From Liolophura sinensis (taxonomy: Eukaryota > Mollusca > Polyplacophora > Chitonida > Chitonidae): a stretch of 64,000 nt of DNA. The DNA is taken from positions 21,849,295 through 21,913,294 of the forward strand of contig NC_088298.1 of NCBI RefSeq assembly GCF_032854445.1. Direction: 5' to 3'. This document shows positions 30,131 through 44,200 of this stretch, piece by piece. A program made the position numbers and the translations under genes. The notes beneath the pieces were generated by a model, which saw only the letters and a program-made list of their open reading frames with translations, did no database searches and had not been told where the DNA came from. Numbering within the stretch: the stretch's first letter is position 1; every line of letters begins with the position of its first letter.

Positions 30131-31665
30131 AAACTTTGCATATTCATGAACAGGAATAATCCTGTACCGACAGGTTATCCTGAAAATTTGGTATTTAAAT
30201 AATCACCATGAATATTCATAAGGCCCACATGTGGAGTCAAGATATACCTTTTTGCTTCAATATACAGCTGACCTGGCACAAACTAGGATTCATTTTTACA
30301 GAAATCTTTGATGGGCATAACCTGACCCTATCAGCAAAACAGAGTACAGTGTACATATATGTGAGCAGGGAAAGGTTTTACTTTATGCTAGCTAGGAAAA
30401 GTGATACAAATTACAAAGAAACTGACATTTAGAGAAAATATGAGAAAAAAAAAATGCTACCCAAAGAGTATGGCCCTTTTTGGAAGGTTTTTGGTAAGGT
30501 TACACCCAACAAACATATTTTTAACAATGGCCTAGAATAGAGCACTAATCTGACAATTGTTCTTCTTATAACCATGTACAAAAGTAAGTACATGTATGTA
30601 CATTTTACTCCTTACCAATGGTTTTATTCGGCAGGGGGACATACCATTTTCAGAAAAGGGGGTTCAGTACACTGCAAGAACATCTCATAAAAAGTGTGCT
30701 TGTTACAAGATAATTCAAGGGTTGGTAAACTATCCTGGCTTCTGTTCTATACATATAAACTCAAAATTAAAAACAATCCCTAACCCTGGAGTTTCAACGA
30801 TAAATGTGTCCTGCTATCTAATGAAATGAGAAACTATGCACAGTTATGACCCATGACAAAGACAGGCATCGCGCCATCTGCATGTTGTCCAAGGGAAGAT
30901 AACTCAGTGATTCAGACCACTGAATTATACCACACCCTTCAACAACATGGCGGTGTGTATATCTCACAACTGAGTACTATATAGAACAGCCAAGACGTCA
31001 TATTAAAAACACTGTCAATCAAGTGATAAAATATACAGTACATGTACACAGTCTCTCAAAATAATATACTCAAAATATACACTGCGGGGTCTCAGATCAT
31101 ATCTTCAGATAACAACTGTCTCATTCGCAAAAGTTTAATGTCATGTTCTCAAAATGTCTAAATAATGATGACCTGACCTGGCAAGTTGCATCATGGGTAA
31201 AGTCTTCGATAAACGACAACCTCAGAATCTCCTTCACATGGTTACGTGGTTCACACGATTAACTTTTACCTCGACATTTCCAGCGTTACATCTGTGATCA
31301 CTGGCTTTAATATCAAAAAAAAAAAAAAACCAAAACACACAAGAAGTTATTTTCATGCTGATGTTGACATACATGTAGATCTCTCTTCCTGTTTGCTTTT
31401 CTGGCTCTACTAAACATCACAGTATTTCTCATACACAAGACTAGACCTCTGCCCAGATGACTCAAAATGTGCTGTTCATGCAGATGCATCCTGGGATAGC
31501 TCTTAACGTTGATGCATAGTGGGAGAATTTTCAGACTGATGCATCATGGGATAGGCCTGATTTGTTTGTTTTTGACACTGATGCATTGTGGTATTACAAC
31601 TTATGAAGATGAAAAGTACAGATACCATTAATGAAATACCACTTGTAACATTCCATTTTTTTTTG

Positions 31666-31671
31666 TTTATT
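31666..31671 (-). terminator. Candidate proximal polyadenylation signal
   Basis: TTTATT on the plus strand is AATAAA in gene sense, about 80 nt after the SPATS2-like stop codon. Confidence 0.4.
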
Positions 31672-31747
31672 GTTCAAAACAGCCTGTTACGCCATGAGCT
31701 ATGAAATTCCTTCACACACTCCACACAGCGTTGCACTGACTAACGGG

Positions 31748-32238
31748 TCAGTTTTTATGGGCGTCACCATTGACAATGACCTCGACCCTTTTCACAGAAG
31801 CCTTCTCTCCTCCACCGCCACTTCCGTTTATGCTGACCGTTGCGCTGTTCCGACTCACAGGAGGCTCTCTTGGGGCCACTACAATTGCCGGGGATTTCTT
31901 ACGAACATCACTGCCTTCTTTCGGGCTATGGGGTGTAGGCTGCCTATTTCTGTGCGATGGTGCCCCTTTAACCTGGTCACGCTCAGCCGAATCCTGAGAA
32001 GCATCCCCTGATGCATTTGGCTCCCCGTTCACGTTGGCTGGGCTAGATCCCGTTGTGGTGCGTTTAACACTTTGAGCGTTGTTCTGATTTGGTCCACTAG
32101 AGGGTGCTGGTTTGGCTCCGGCTGGTTTAGGGTTGGAGTTGTGCGTGGGAGAATTGCTGCTCTTCTGACTGGTCACCTCTCTCTGGCGTTCTCGCTGTCG
32201 CTGCCGCCGCTTGGCATTTCGACTCTTCTTCATCTCGT
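31748..32238 (-). CDS. SPATS2: SPATS2-like exon 17 (last coding exon)
   Basis: The acceptor CTTTCAG ends at 32239; phase 1 entry gives [20 protein letters not shown], a strongly basic start, then a Ser/Asn/Pro-rich low-complexity tail ending [12 protein letters not shown] and TGA. The basic run could serve RNA binding or nucleolar targeting. Length 491 nt. Confidence 0.88.
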
Positions 32239-35200
32239 CTGAAAGGACAACGACGGCAGCACTTTTAGCTGTGACTAATCCACTCTATAAGTCACTCATC
32301 TGTAATGTCTGTCTGTTGGTTGGTCGGTCAGTGTGTCTGTCAGTTTTCAACATCCTGTCTTTTAACATGTTTCCCATTACATCTTGTTTCAAGTTTCCCT
32401 TCACACATTTTTTTTCATGTTTCCCATTACACATTTTTTTCATGTTTCCCATACATCGTTCTTCACATTTCCTATCACACCCTTTTCCATGTTTCCCATT
32501 ACACCTTTTTCTCATGTTTCCAATTAAACCTTTCTTTCATGTTTCCCATTCTAACATGACACACTAACACTCACATGTTATTCAGTTAACTTCCCTTTTT
32601 TTTTTAATCCATGTATTGTGAATATATTTATTTATTTTATTTATTTGATTGGTGTTTTATGCCGTACTCAAGAATATTTCACCTATACGACGGCGGCCCG
32701 CATTATGGTGGGAGGAAACCGGGCAGTGCCCGGAGGGAAACCCACGACCATCCGCAGGTTGCTGACAGACCTTCCCACTTACAGCCGGAGAGGAACACAG
32801 CATGAGCTGGACTTGAACTCACAGCGACCGCATTGGTGAGAGGCTTCTGGGTCATTACGATGCGCTAGCGGGCTAACCGACTGAGCCACGGAGGCCCCAT
32901 ATTGTGGATATAAGTTTTATATATTTATTCCTTAGTGCTAACAGAACAGTGCAAATTGCATGCAAATTCTGAACACTACAGCAGAGAAGATTCATTTACT
33001 GAAAAATTCACTTTATAAGTTTTAAGATACGCTCAAATTCACTAATATCTAAAACCCAATTCATTATTTCTTTATTTATTAGTTACTTGATCCTACTCAA
33101 TTAAAATGCAAGAAACAGTAAAGATTTGCATTGGTTTGATTTACAGGACGCTACCACTTGAGGGCAGTCTGAAATGCCTTTTGTTGATTGTTTTTCTTTC
33201 AGGGAATGTATGACAAAAGTTGCTTACCTCCTCCTGGCCCAGAGGCTGCCCTGGAACCATCTGACCTTTGTGGAGTTCCTGACCTTTGTCCCGGCTTTGA
33301 CCTGTCATGGTCACCTGACCTTGGTTGACTTCCCGAGTCTGACCTTGGATGACCTCCTGAGTTTAACCTTGGATGATCTCCTGACCCTGATCTTTGCTGA
33401 CCTGAGGGTGTAAGCTGTCTCCCTTGTCTGGGTGGAGGTGATTTCACAGGGACGCCCTGGTGCACAAGAAAGAATAAACGGGATGAGCACCTTTGTTTTA
33501 ATTTTAACTTTTTAGGCTTGTAAATGTGAATAACCTCAACAATCCCCGAGATTACCGGGTTACTGTGATAAAAAGCTCACCTAGGTATGTTTATCTACAA
33601 TAAATTTCTGACCTAAAATTTCATTATATATTACTACTGGCACCTGAAACTTACATTTTTCCAGTAACACATAATCTCACCTTTCCACCTCCTGTAACCC
33701 CCCCCCCCCACACCCCCAAAACTCAAAACACCACAAACAAGACCAACAAACAGCCCTCCAAGATCAACAGAATCAAGGCAGATGAACAACTTTAACGGTG
33801 AAATTTCTAAGTAGCTTAAGAGTTAAGGTACACTATAGTTAATCATACAAACTAATACATAATGTCAGTACAATAAATTCCGGAATATAATCACCAGAAA
33901 TTAAGGGATACAGAAACAACGCTGATGACATGACAGTAGAGAAAGGGTCTCCTTTGCTTTGTGTACTTTGTTATTTCTTGGGTGGTTTGTTTTTACAATA
34001 ACTGACAGTCGTTTTGAAAATTGGCCTAGCGATTACTGACCTGAAACATCCTTATTGGTCGACGGTTGTTATATGAATGTCTGTATCGACACATAGATCC
34101 TGGGTTAAACCCTACAGCTTTGGCCAGGCTTGATTAAATCTGCCACACAGACTAAATTTGTCTTAGTCTGGGCATGCCCTGGACTCGTCTATTGCTTACG
34201 CCAGCCAACTGGAAATGACTGCATGCCTTAATGCTTTTTTTTAACTTTTTTTAGAAAATTAAACTGGACAAATAGTACTGTATAAATAGATCCTTAAATT
34301 TTCTTACCTGTAAACGAAGAGAATCTTTTAACCTTCTCTGAATGTCAGCAACTTCCTGAACATCCATCACCTTGTCGTGATTTGATGCCCCTGAAACAAT
34401 GTAACAGATAAATGAAAGCACGCCACTTTTATACTCTTGAGCCAGGAGTACACTACTTTGACAATGACAGAAGCCGACTACAGCATACAGTAAATGACCT
34501 AAAGTTTCACCCTGGGACTTGGAAAGTCTATCCCAGGATTCATTGCAATGGTTGTGGTTGTTACAGGCTGAGCTCTGGGGGAGAGTATCAGGGGTGGTCA
34601 GGGGATTATACTGACAGTTCAGGAATGTGATAAACAAGCTCACACTTCACTGAGCAGTTAGTCTTTGCTTCTACCACCAACAGTTCATGTTTTCCTCAGT
34701 TTTAATCATAATAATTTTAGAACATGCACTGCACAAACAGGCTGATTGTTTTATTATCCTTATTTCGTGATGAAAGGGAATTTGGGAGAAAATTCCGTGG
34801 AGGTTCAGCGTGACTACTTTACACATGTGGAGGGTCAAGAGAAGTATCTGTTTTCAAACTAAAGGGCTCTCTGTATATAAAGCTGTAGCAGAATTGCGAA
34901 TCCATACTTGAAATCAAAATTGCGATAAAAGTGACACCTATACAGGTGCGTCTGCACCGCTGCAGCTAAACATTTTTTGTTCATTTTGGCGTAATTGGAA
35001 AGACTGTCAACTTCTACTCCTATTTCTTGAACATGAATACTTAATTTACTTAATATTTAATCGAGTCCCCTCAGATGAAATTTCAGTCATATTAATTGGT
35101 TTTATCTGTATCTAGATACAAGCCACTTACAATCACAGGACTTGAAATTTCTAAGTGTCTACCCATCGCTCACGTGATTTTTACTGGCGAAAGGCGAAAC

Positions 35201-38200
35201 AATGACCTTATCCGTTGCTGGTCAATTACGTCTGGGCAAAATTGTACATATGCAGCATGTATACAGCAAATGATAAAAAATTTGCAAACTTCTAATGTGA
35301 TACCTCAAACAAATCCTGTCTCCCGTTATGCCGGGCTTTGCACACAGTGCTACCGTAAAGGGGGTAAAGGTAAATTGTGGTAGTTTTCGAAAACCTCGCA
35401 TGTAGTTCTGTGTTTAGTGGGAGGTTCTCGATATAAGAACGCGGGAAAAAGGAACTTTTCTGCAACAGGTGGACAGTTTCGACAGTAAGGAAACAAATGT
35501 GCATGTAGACTGACACAATAAATTGGAATTACATGGACATTGGAAGCTGATGACAGATATTTCTCAGTGAAGTTCATTTTTAACTGAAATACTCATACTT
35601 ATATGCACACACATTCGTTGCATGATGAGGGCTCTCAGCAGACAACCGTTCACCAGATAACGGTGTGAGGTGACTTCCAGGTAGGCCTAACCAGAATGAT
35701 CAGTTTGTCTGCAGTGTACATTGTGCATGTACGTTCCTTGTAAGGTGTGGCCCATGCTTTGGGACATTGGAATATAAAGGTTTGTAATACACATCGCCTG
35801 TCTCGATACTTTCTTTGATTTCATTCATGGGTATATTTACAGATGTACATGCAGGCCACTAGTTGGAAGACCTGCACCCCTCACTGTCAGTGACTTGACC
35901 CCATGTAGCAAGGATTAACAACCAGAGCTGCTGAGTGCCATGCAGGGTAATGAAACTGGCAGAGGGCTAATCACTCTCTTCTGTCATCTTGCTGCCAACT
36001 CAGATCGTGCGAAAGTAAAGGACAGTAACTCACGTACAAAACTTCAGGTCATTTACCATAATTTGAATACCTGTACATGTATTACTGATATGTGCTTGAA
36101 TGGAAAGAGGTCTGTCCTTAATTAGACCTATCTCTCTGAAAATACTGCATTTTTTTTTCAAATTCATTTATTGTCGAACAGGGCTGTACTGAATGATGTC
36201 CATTCTCCATTTGGAAAGGGCGCATCTTTTGGGCTAAGCTGTGGTTAGGAGGGACCTCAGAAAACGGCTAATTTTAAAATCCTAGCCTTCATTAAATACA
36301 ACAGACAGGCTTATTTGGTTCACAGAGTGAACAATACTTCGAACTTTTGACTGCATTTAGCTTAATTCAATGGAAAAACAAAAAAATTGTTAGACATTCA
36401 GTTTGAATGGTTTTTTTTATGTAGTTTACTCCAACTCTACAGTTTTTTTCCCTTAAAGCAACATTTTGGTATCACCTTTTAAAAAGTCGAGAAAAGACCA
36501 AATGAAGAATTACACTATATATCTTACCACTGCTTGAAGGATTAGTAGATAAAGACGGTGTTGTCGTTGTCGTTGTCGTCAGGGTAGAAGAGGTTCCTCC
36601 TCCGGTTGCTATGGCAGGGTTAGTATCCATGTCGGCTGCTGGTTCGCTAGTCTGGCTAACCAATGATGCTGCGGACGGACGGCGTTTGGTATAGGCACAT
36701 CTTACAGGAACGACTGAATGAGAAAGAGGATTGTCAATAAACGCAACTCCTTTATTCAAACCATTTCTTCACTTCAAATTTCTTCACTTCAAATTTCTTC
36801 ATGTACAAGTATTTGATGGACGCTCTATACATGTGCATTATTCAAGGATAACAGTATTATCATTAACAGGGATTACACTTCCTGAATATAGCACATATTC
36901 TCAGGTCACTGCGGGTTTCAAATCAGTGACCAAATCCCCAGCAATATATGTCAACCGTCCAAACATTCAGGAAGTGTCATCCCCATTAACGATAAAACTG
37001 TTACTTAATCCATTTTCTAAAATGACATCTATCCCTGTCTGACTATTCAAGTTTGTTTCACCTGCAGCAAATTTGCAATACTTTCACGGAATTTTTTCAC
37101 CAACTAATCATATTGGAGTATGATCTGTTGTACATACGATCATTAAATGCTATAGTTGAACTGGGGTAGGATTTGAATTTGAAAAGACACCCATGCTCAC
37201 CCCGTCATCAAGAGGTTTGAGTCACTACAGATGACATGCACTCCTTACGGACGACATTTACTCGACATCATGATTCTCTAACAGAAGAATTTTTTTCGGA
37301 GATCCAAAAATGCCACAAGTGAAATGTCATTTACATCAACTATAATGCATTCTGGAACTTAGTATTGCTTTCGCGGCCATATCTGTCTTTACAGGTGCGA
37401 GTATCAGGGTAACAACTGCCTGTTGTCAGTCTCAATGACAATACAGGAGAAAAACGACCACTGATTTTCAAAAAATAGGCAAAAGCGCCATGATGATGGG
37501 ATGTACCAAGTTTCAATTCAACATCTGCAAAACCATCTGGAAAACTAATTTATGGAAGACTAGGAACAAGGTTTAAACCTGGAACTCCCTCCTGTACAAA
37601 CAGAGATAAATCAGAGATTTTACTACACTTCCTACATCCTGCATTGACACCTAAAGGTCTTATGTTTATGTACAGAGAAATGACCAAAATTACCTCACAA
37701 CGAACAAAAAGATAATAAGCAATTTATCTTTGCGGAAAGTCAGTTCAGAGTTTTTATTTTCCTTAAGTTTCATCTCACTCACCTTCTCCAAAACTCTTTA
37801 TTTCCTGAAATCAGAAAGCAATGTATGAGTTTGAAAACTCCTTATTTGACCAACATACACAACATTTTTTTTTAGCCCAGGTTCAATATCTAACACGCCA
37901 TACTGTAAATCTTTGACAACTGAAGCACCTTTTTCCAGTGGAATTTTAACATACAATTATTATCCAAATGATGCTAAAATGATTTATTTGTGTCACTAAA
38001 GATGGAACCTTCATAACACTATGCAAATTAGCTCTCAACACCCTATAGTTCTCTCAGAATGTTTCAAAATGTCGGTGGAAGAGGTGGTTGAAAATGTTGA
38101 AGAATTAGGGTAAGTACATAACTGTGTTGCTTAAACAAAACATTGTTGCTTAACCAAAAGAAATTTTGTAAACCTAGGCCCTGGTCCAATGCCCTTAAGC

Positions 38201-41200
38201 AGGTGGCTCTTGTCCAATGCCCTTCAACAGGTGGCTGACAAACCACCTGACTTGAAGCTGCAGGGGGGACTCATACAGTCTAACTCAAGACTCAAAGCTG
38301 ACTCAGTTGGTTAGCGCGCTGGTGCAGCATGATGACTGAGGAGCCTCTCACAAACACGGTCACTGTGAGTCCAGTTCATGCTGGCTTCCTCTCCAGGCAT
38401 ATGTGGGAAGGTCTGGCAGCAACCTGCGGATGGGTGTGGGTTTCCCCCAGTTTCCCCTACCATAATGCTGGCCGTTGTCGTATAAATGAAATATTCTTGA
38501 GTACGGTGTAAAACACCAATCAAACAAATAAATAAAATAAATTGAAGCTGCAGCCGAATTTGTCAAACAATTGGTCTGATGCTACATGTATAAGACTAAA
38601 GCAGATACATATCCATGTTAGTTCTGTATTACATGTGCACAACACAAATTTACACCTGACATTCACTGCTAATATAAAGAACTTTATTTATTTATTTATT
38701 TGATAGGTGTTTTAGGTCTAACTCAAGAATATTTCACTTATAAGAAGGTGGTCAGCATTATGGTTGGAGACTTGAACTGACAGCTGCCGCATTGGTGAGA
38801 GGCTCTTGGGTCATTGCACCGCACTGGCGTAGTAGCCCCCTCGGCCACGTAGGCCCTCTAAAGAAGTTTAACTTAAGCCTGACTTGTTTTGTCTGTAAAT
38901 GTTAACGACTTATTTTGGCCAGTCATCCACTCACCCCTAGTAAGTGATCAGAGTCGTACAAAAACCTTGTGGTTTTACCCAGATCTTCATCCAGCTTCCT
39001 GTCAGCTACAAAATGCTGTCAAGATAAAAGCAAGAAAGAAAAAAATTCAACTTAAGAAACCAAGTACATGCATAGAGCCCACCCAACATACAGACAAAAT
39101 TGTATGACTGGAAAATTTCTGGACTAGATTTGAATACAATTTCAAGCATTAAATGGTCTTTGTTGCTATGGTTCTTCATGCTTTCACTGAAAATATTAAA
39201 AGTAAAATGATATATCAGTTAATTAACACATAATGTAAAGGGGAAAGGCTAACGATTTCACAAATGACCTAGATTACAAGTATTAAAAATCAAGGACTAG
39301 TACTATACAGTACATCAAATACTGCAGAACAACTGATTGTGAGACTGCTCAATAGTGACATGAAGAAATTGATCAGATATCAACATGGGTAAGGGAGATA
39401 AATCCTGATGACTTGACTGAAGCAGAAGCTCAGACCTACCAACAACAATGTAGTAACAATGTACAATCTGATTTTGCTGTATTTGTGATAATCAAATGCG
39501 TTTTGATGACTTAAGAGTCATGCTTTCGGCTTCTTGAATCTTCAGGGTTGAAAACAATGTGTACTCTGCCAAATCTACATCACATCCTTACCTTAATTTC
39601 AGCTCTGAGTTCGGCCAGTTCTGCATCATTCAGAGAGGGCGCCCGGTCAACTCGCACTTTGAGATCTGCCCCCTGGGTCTGGCGTGCGGCGAACGTCTCC
39701 ACTGCAGAATTAAAAACACATGGTAATTGTGTGGCTGAATTAATTAGAATTTGATGAACCAAACAGGACATTTGTGTGACTGACAGACTGAACCAAAAGT
39801 GGGAAATATATGACTACCTGACCAAACATGTGTGACTGGTTTAACCAAACATGTGTGACTGATTTAACCAAACATGACAATATTATGTGAATCATGCACC
39901 ACACATGACAACTGTGTAACTGGCTGAACCAAACATGACAATTATGTGGTTGGCTGAACCAAACATAATGATAACGTCATACATAAATTGCTGCCGCCAC
40001 TGAAATATCATGACAAGGTCTTTTAAAGTCTTTTAAAGCCTTTGGTATGACCTAACCTGGGTTTGATCCCGGGTCTCTCACCGTTAGGCGACCAAAGCAG
40101 CTGCTGTTAAATAAATTATGACAACTGTATGATGAGCTATGACTATGATGGATCACATGTGACTAAGGCTGTGGCTACAAGATTGTAACAGCAGGATCTA
40201 TTAAAATTGAAAAAACATTCACGATGACAAATTTATATATTTGATTGGTGTTTTACGCCATACTCAAGAATATTTCACTTATATGAGGGAGGCAAGACCT
40301 TTTCGATAGACCTTCCCATGAACGAATGATAAATGAGAGAAGGCAGAAAAATCTCATGGACAAACTTACAGGCTTGCTTTCTAACCAAATCCATTTCTGC
40401 TTGGAGAAGTGATTCTCGTTCCTTTAAGCTGTAAATAAAAAAATAAGTCAACGATTTTCATATTCAACAACAGCAATGATTTGTTTATTTATTTATTTGA
40501 TTGGTGTTTTATGCCGTGCTCAAGAATAATTCAATTATACGACGGTGGCCAGCAATATGGTGAGAGGAAACTGCGCAGAACTTGGGGAAACCCACGACCA
40601 TCTGCAGGTTTCTGGCAGACCTTCCTACTTAAGATCTGAGAGGAAGCCACCATGAGCTGGACTTGAACTCACAGCTAACCCTCTATGAAATGACATTGAC
40701 TGGGTGGCACAATACTGGAAGATCAGAAAATGTGAAAACAAATAATTTTTGAAGTTGACAGTACTCCTAAAATAAATATAAAAAAGCTTAAAAAACTGTC
40801 ATTAGATACCTTTAATTAGAAGATGCAACTTTTAACTTCAAATCTGAATGAATTTACTTATTCTAGCTTGAAGTTACAAATCACATGCTGAACTTTTAAC
40901 TTCTATCTAAAGGTCTCTGTCATAAACAAAGATGTGGTTTGATAAATACTATTGTACGCTTTCAAAATATGAGTACAAAATCACCTACAGAGTTTAAAAC
41001 ATCGAAAAGAAAATAATTATTCATCAGAATATAAAATAAATATATATATATATATACTGTGCAATGCAGAAGGCTTATATTTTCGCTTTATATTTTCATA
41101 GTGAAGACACAGATAACATCTGTCTACCAGACAAAACTGTTATAAATGGATTACAACACATGTACCACTTTCATTTTCTGAACCACCACAGGTTCACATA

Positions 41201-44200
41201 AACATCACAACAAATGACTTACGCTTGGATCATTTCTTCGAATACTGTCTTTATTCGTTTACACCCCCTTTCCACTTCTTCATTCAGCACTCGCTTGAAT
41301 CGTTCAATGGATATGGTCTGTCTCTGTAAGTCCTTGACTGATTTTTCTAAACCTGCATTCAAAATCATATTTATTTAATTATTTGACTGGTGTTTTACTC
41401 CGTACTCGTATACATTTCTCGAATATTTCACGACCATCGGCTAGTTGCCAGAAGGGAAGACAGCTGGACTTGAACTCACAGCAACCGCACTGATGGCAGG
41501 TTCCTGGGTTCATCGTGCTGCTCTGGCGTGCTAACACCTCAGCCACAAAGGCTCCCTCAAAATATTAAAGAATCTATTAAACAGAATGTCTTTAGTACTC
41601 TTTACTGTAGGACTTCAGTATTTAATGTACATGGTTTTGAAGAGCACTGCACAACTTACTGATAAGACTAAAACAAGTCTAAATATCAACGCACTGACAG
41701 GACTTTCTTATGTGGCTACAAACACGGGGAGGTAACTATGTATACCACAGGGAGCTAACTCACCTGCATGTGGTTTCTTGCTTTTCAGGGAGGTAGAGCT
41801 TACACTGGATGCACTCTGCTCACTGACTGTTCGTTCTCGAGGGTGATGTGTGATGTGAGCTTGTTGCCCAGTACCTACATGAACATGACGGGGAGGCAGT
41901 ATATTTTTTAATCCTGAGAGGTGGCACTAATGTAAAGCATGACGTTGAGCCATTGTTGCGTCAAAAATGGATTATAGTGCAACGACTACAATGCTACAAT
42001 GTTATGATGAGAAAAAGGAACATCTGATGTCAACAGGGGAGTTTGAAGTAGAAAATCTTTTGTTGTCAAAGGCGAAAACAGTCCTACTGTGTCATGTGAC
42101 TAGTGAAAAATGTTCGGTAACCTTTGTTGAAACTGATTTTAATGATCACCTCTCTCACCTTTTCCCATAGTCACAAATGACACTTCTTTCCTTTAGAAAC
42201 CTCTAAACGTTCGGCTTCCCAATTTTCTCCATTATTAGTACTCTTGATACTTTTTTTTTTCAGACACCCGTGTTTGAGTGGAGGTGATAAACAATAGTTT
42301 TTGACAAGTCACATGATACAGTTGTCTCTACTTCCTCTACTTTCAACGATAAAAGAATTCGAACTTGAAACTCCCCTATTAAATGACTTAAAGGTCCTGC
42401 TACATTCAATAAACATTGACCAAATCCCCATTCCACTTATTCCACGTATGACAATAATGGTTCCCATCAAGATAAATGGGAAAAAAACATTGGAGTCTAT
42501 GTAAAAATATTTTGTTTGCTAAATTTGTAAAACTTTCTTGACAGACATAAACGCATGTATTATAAATATGAGATTTTTTTGCCGAAGACATCCATAGTCT
42601 TCCTTTTTCCTTTCTTTCCCTTCTAAACATCATATCTGTTGTTAGAACTGATCTAGAAGTGCACTTCATACAAACTTTGTCAATAATAAATGACAGAGGT
42701 TGAGAAGTCTTTGCGATGTTACATGTAATAACAAGCACAACTACAAATATTGCCCATAAAAAATAAAGCACACCTAAGAAATTAATAATTACCCACGACT
42801 ACATCAGAATTCTGCAAATTAGTGAACAAATCATGTCATCAGTTGCACCACGGAATAGACAATTTCCTACCTGCATGAGCTGACTGGTGGTGTTGGTGGC
42901 GCTGTCGTTGTGGTAACGGTTGCCGAGGGGGGAGGGGCTCTGTTGAGCTTGACGACACAGGGCTGGAGGCTGTGGATGCTGAAGAAGCTGCCATTTCTGT
43001 TGCATCGCCATTGCTATGAACTTCATGACTACCTGTAAGACAAACATGCAGTACAATTAATAGGTATCTATAATTGATGTTTTAATAAAAATCATGAAAA
43101 GTAAAGTCCTCTTACCATTTAGGGCTAGGCTGAAAATTACGCCAAAAAACCCCCACTTTTAACTCACTCTATTTAAGGCACATTTTACGTAAATAGTAGT
43201 AAATTTTTTGAATTGATGGCAGTGGTGAATTTACTGCTTTAGCACAAGACATTCTTAGGGCACCCTGTCCCCACCATCCCCCATTTGACTCTCTTCAAAA
43301 ACCCTCCATAGAAAAACTATGATGAAAATTTTTGAGGAACTATTACATGTTAGGAGAAACCACACATTTCTTGTACTGTGTCAGAAGTCAGAAACATGAA
43401 ACAATTCTGTACAATGAACAACACTCACCATTAACTAAATGTTGCGATGTTATAGACTTTTCTTCTATATGATTTGAATCATTACTCGGTTTTTCTGATT
43501 GGTCGGTAGATTTTCCCTGAGTTTGCTGCTGATTGGTCGGTTTGGGTTTGTTCTTTTTCTTCTTTTTATTTGCTGTCTGAAGAAGAAAAAAACAGAAAAG
43601 ATTCTTAAGTGCGCATGAATTTATTAAGTTGATCAACTGCCCAGTATATTTATTTCTTTATTTACTAGAGTATGCCTCATGCTACATTCAAGAATTATTT
43701 TTGCTTGGCAATGCAATACACTGGCTGTCAGTTTAATGGGTGGATGAAACCATGCTAGGGGTGAACCATTGACTTATGGCAAATTACTGACAAATTTTGC
43801 CTCTTGCAAAGTATAGATCAGTATGCTATATTGGTGGAGGACAAGTTTTCATACTGCACCTTAGGGGTACACAGAAGCACCTCTTACTGTCTTACAGGCC
43901 CCATGAACTGCCGAACTGCCGTGCCCATGGCCAGATTAGAACTCACACCTCATGTGTCCTATTCACTGAATGAAGGCATTAAGCATTTTAATCACTTCGC
44001 CATGGCACACACCGATTTCAAGGCAAAGTGCGTACCACTGCACTTTGCACAGTACCTGACAACTCTCCTGACTTAAAGCTGCAAAATAGCGGGGGTTGCA
44101 TTTAGCCTTGTGACCACACAGGCCAGGAGCCAATCTAATATGTAACGAACTAAGACATTATAAACCCAATATGGGTCAAGATAAATGTTTTTGGGGATTG

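Larger units (their letters stand above)
27505..31747 (-). other. Probable long 3' UTR / downstream region of the SPATS2-like gene
   Basis: On the minus strand the stop codon at 31748-31750 is followed by AATAAA at 31671-31666 (plus TTTATT), and then by about 4 kb that is AT-rich, free of SINE copies and has another AATAAA near 27535. I infer alternative polyadenylation with a long 3' UTR ending near 27,510. A copy of a dispersed repeat lies at 29055-29260. Short plus-strand frames here have no recognisable domains. Confidence 0.35.

Noticed and set aside
38068-38114. Plus-strand ATG with 14 codons ([14 protein letters not shown]) running into GTAAGT
   Set aside because: No continuation found; antisense within the SPATS2-like gene. 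A chance match is likely.
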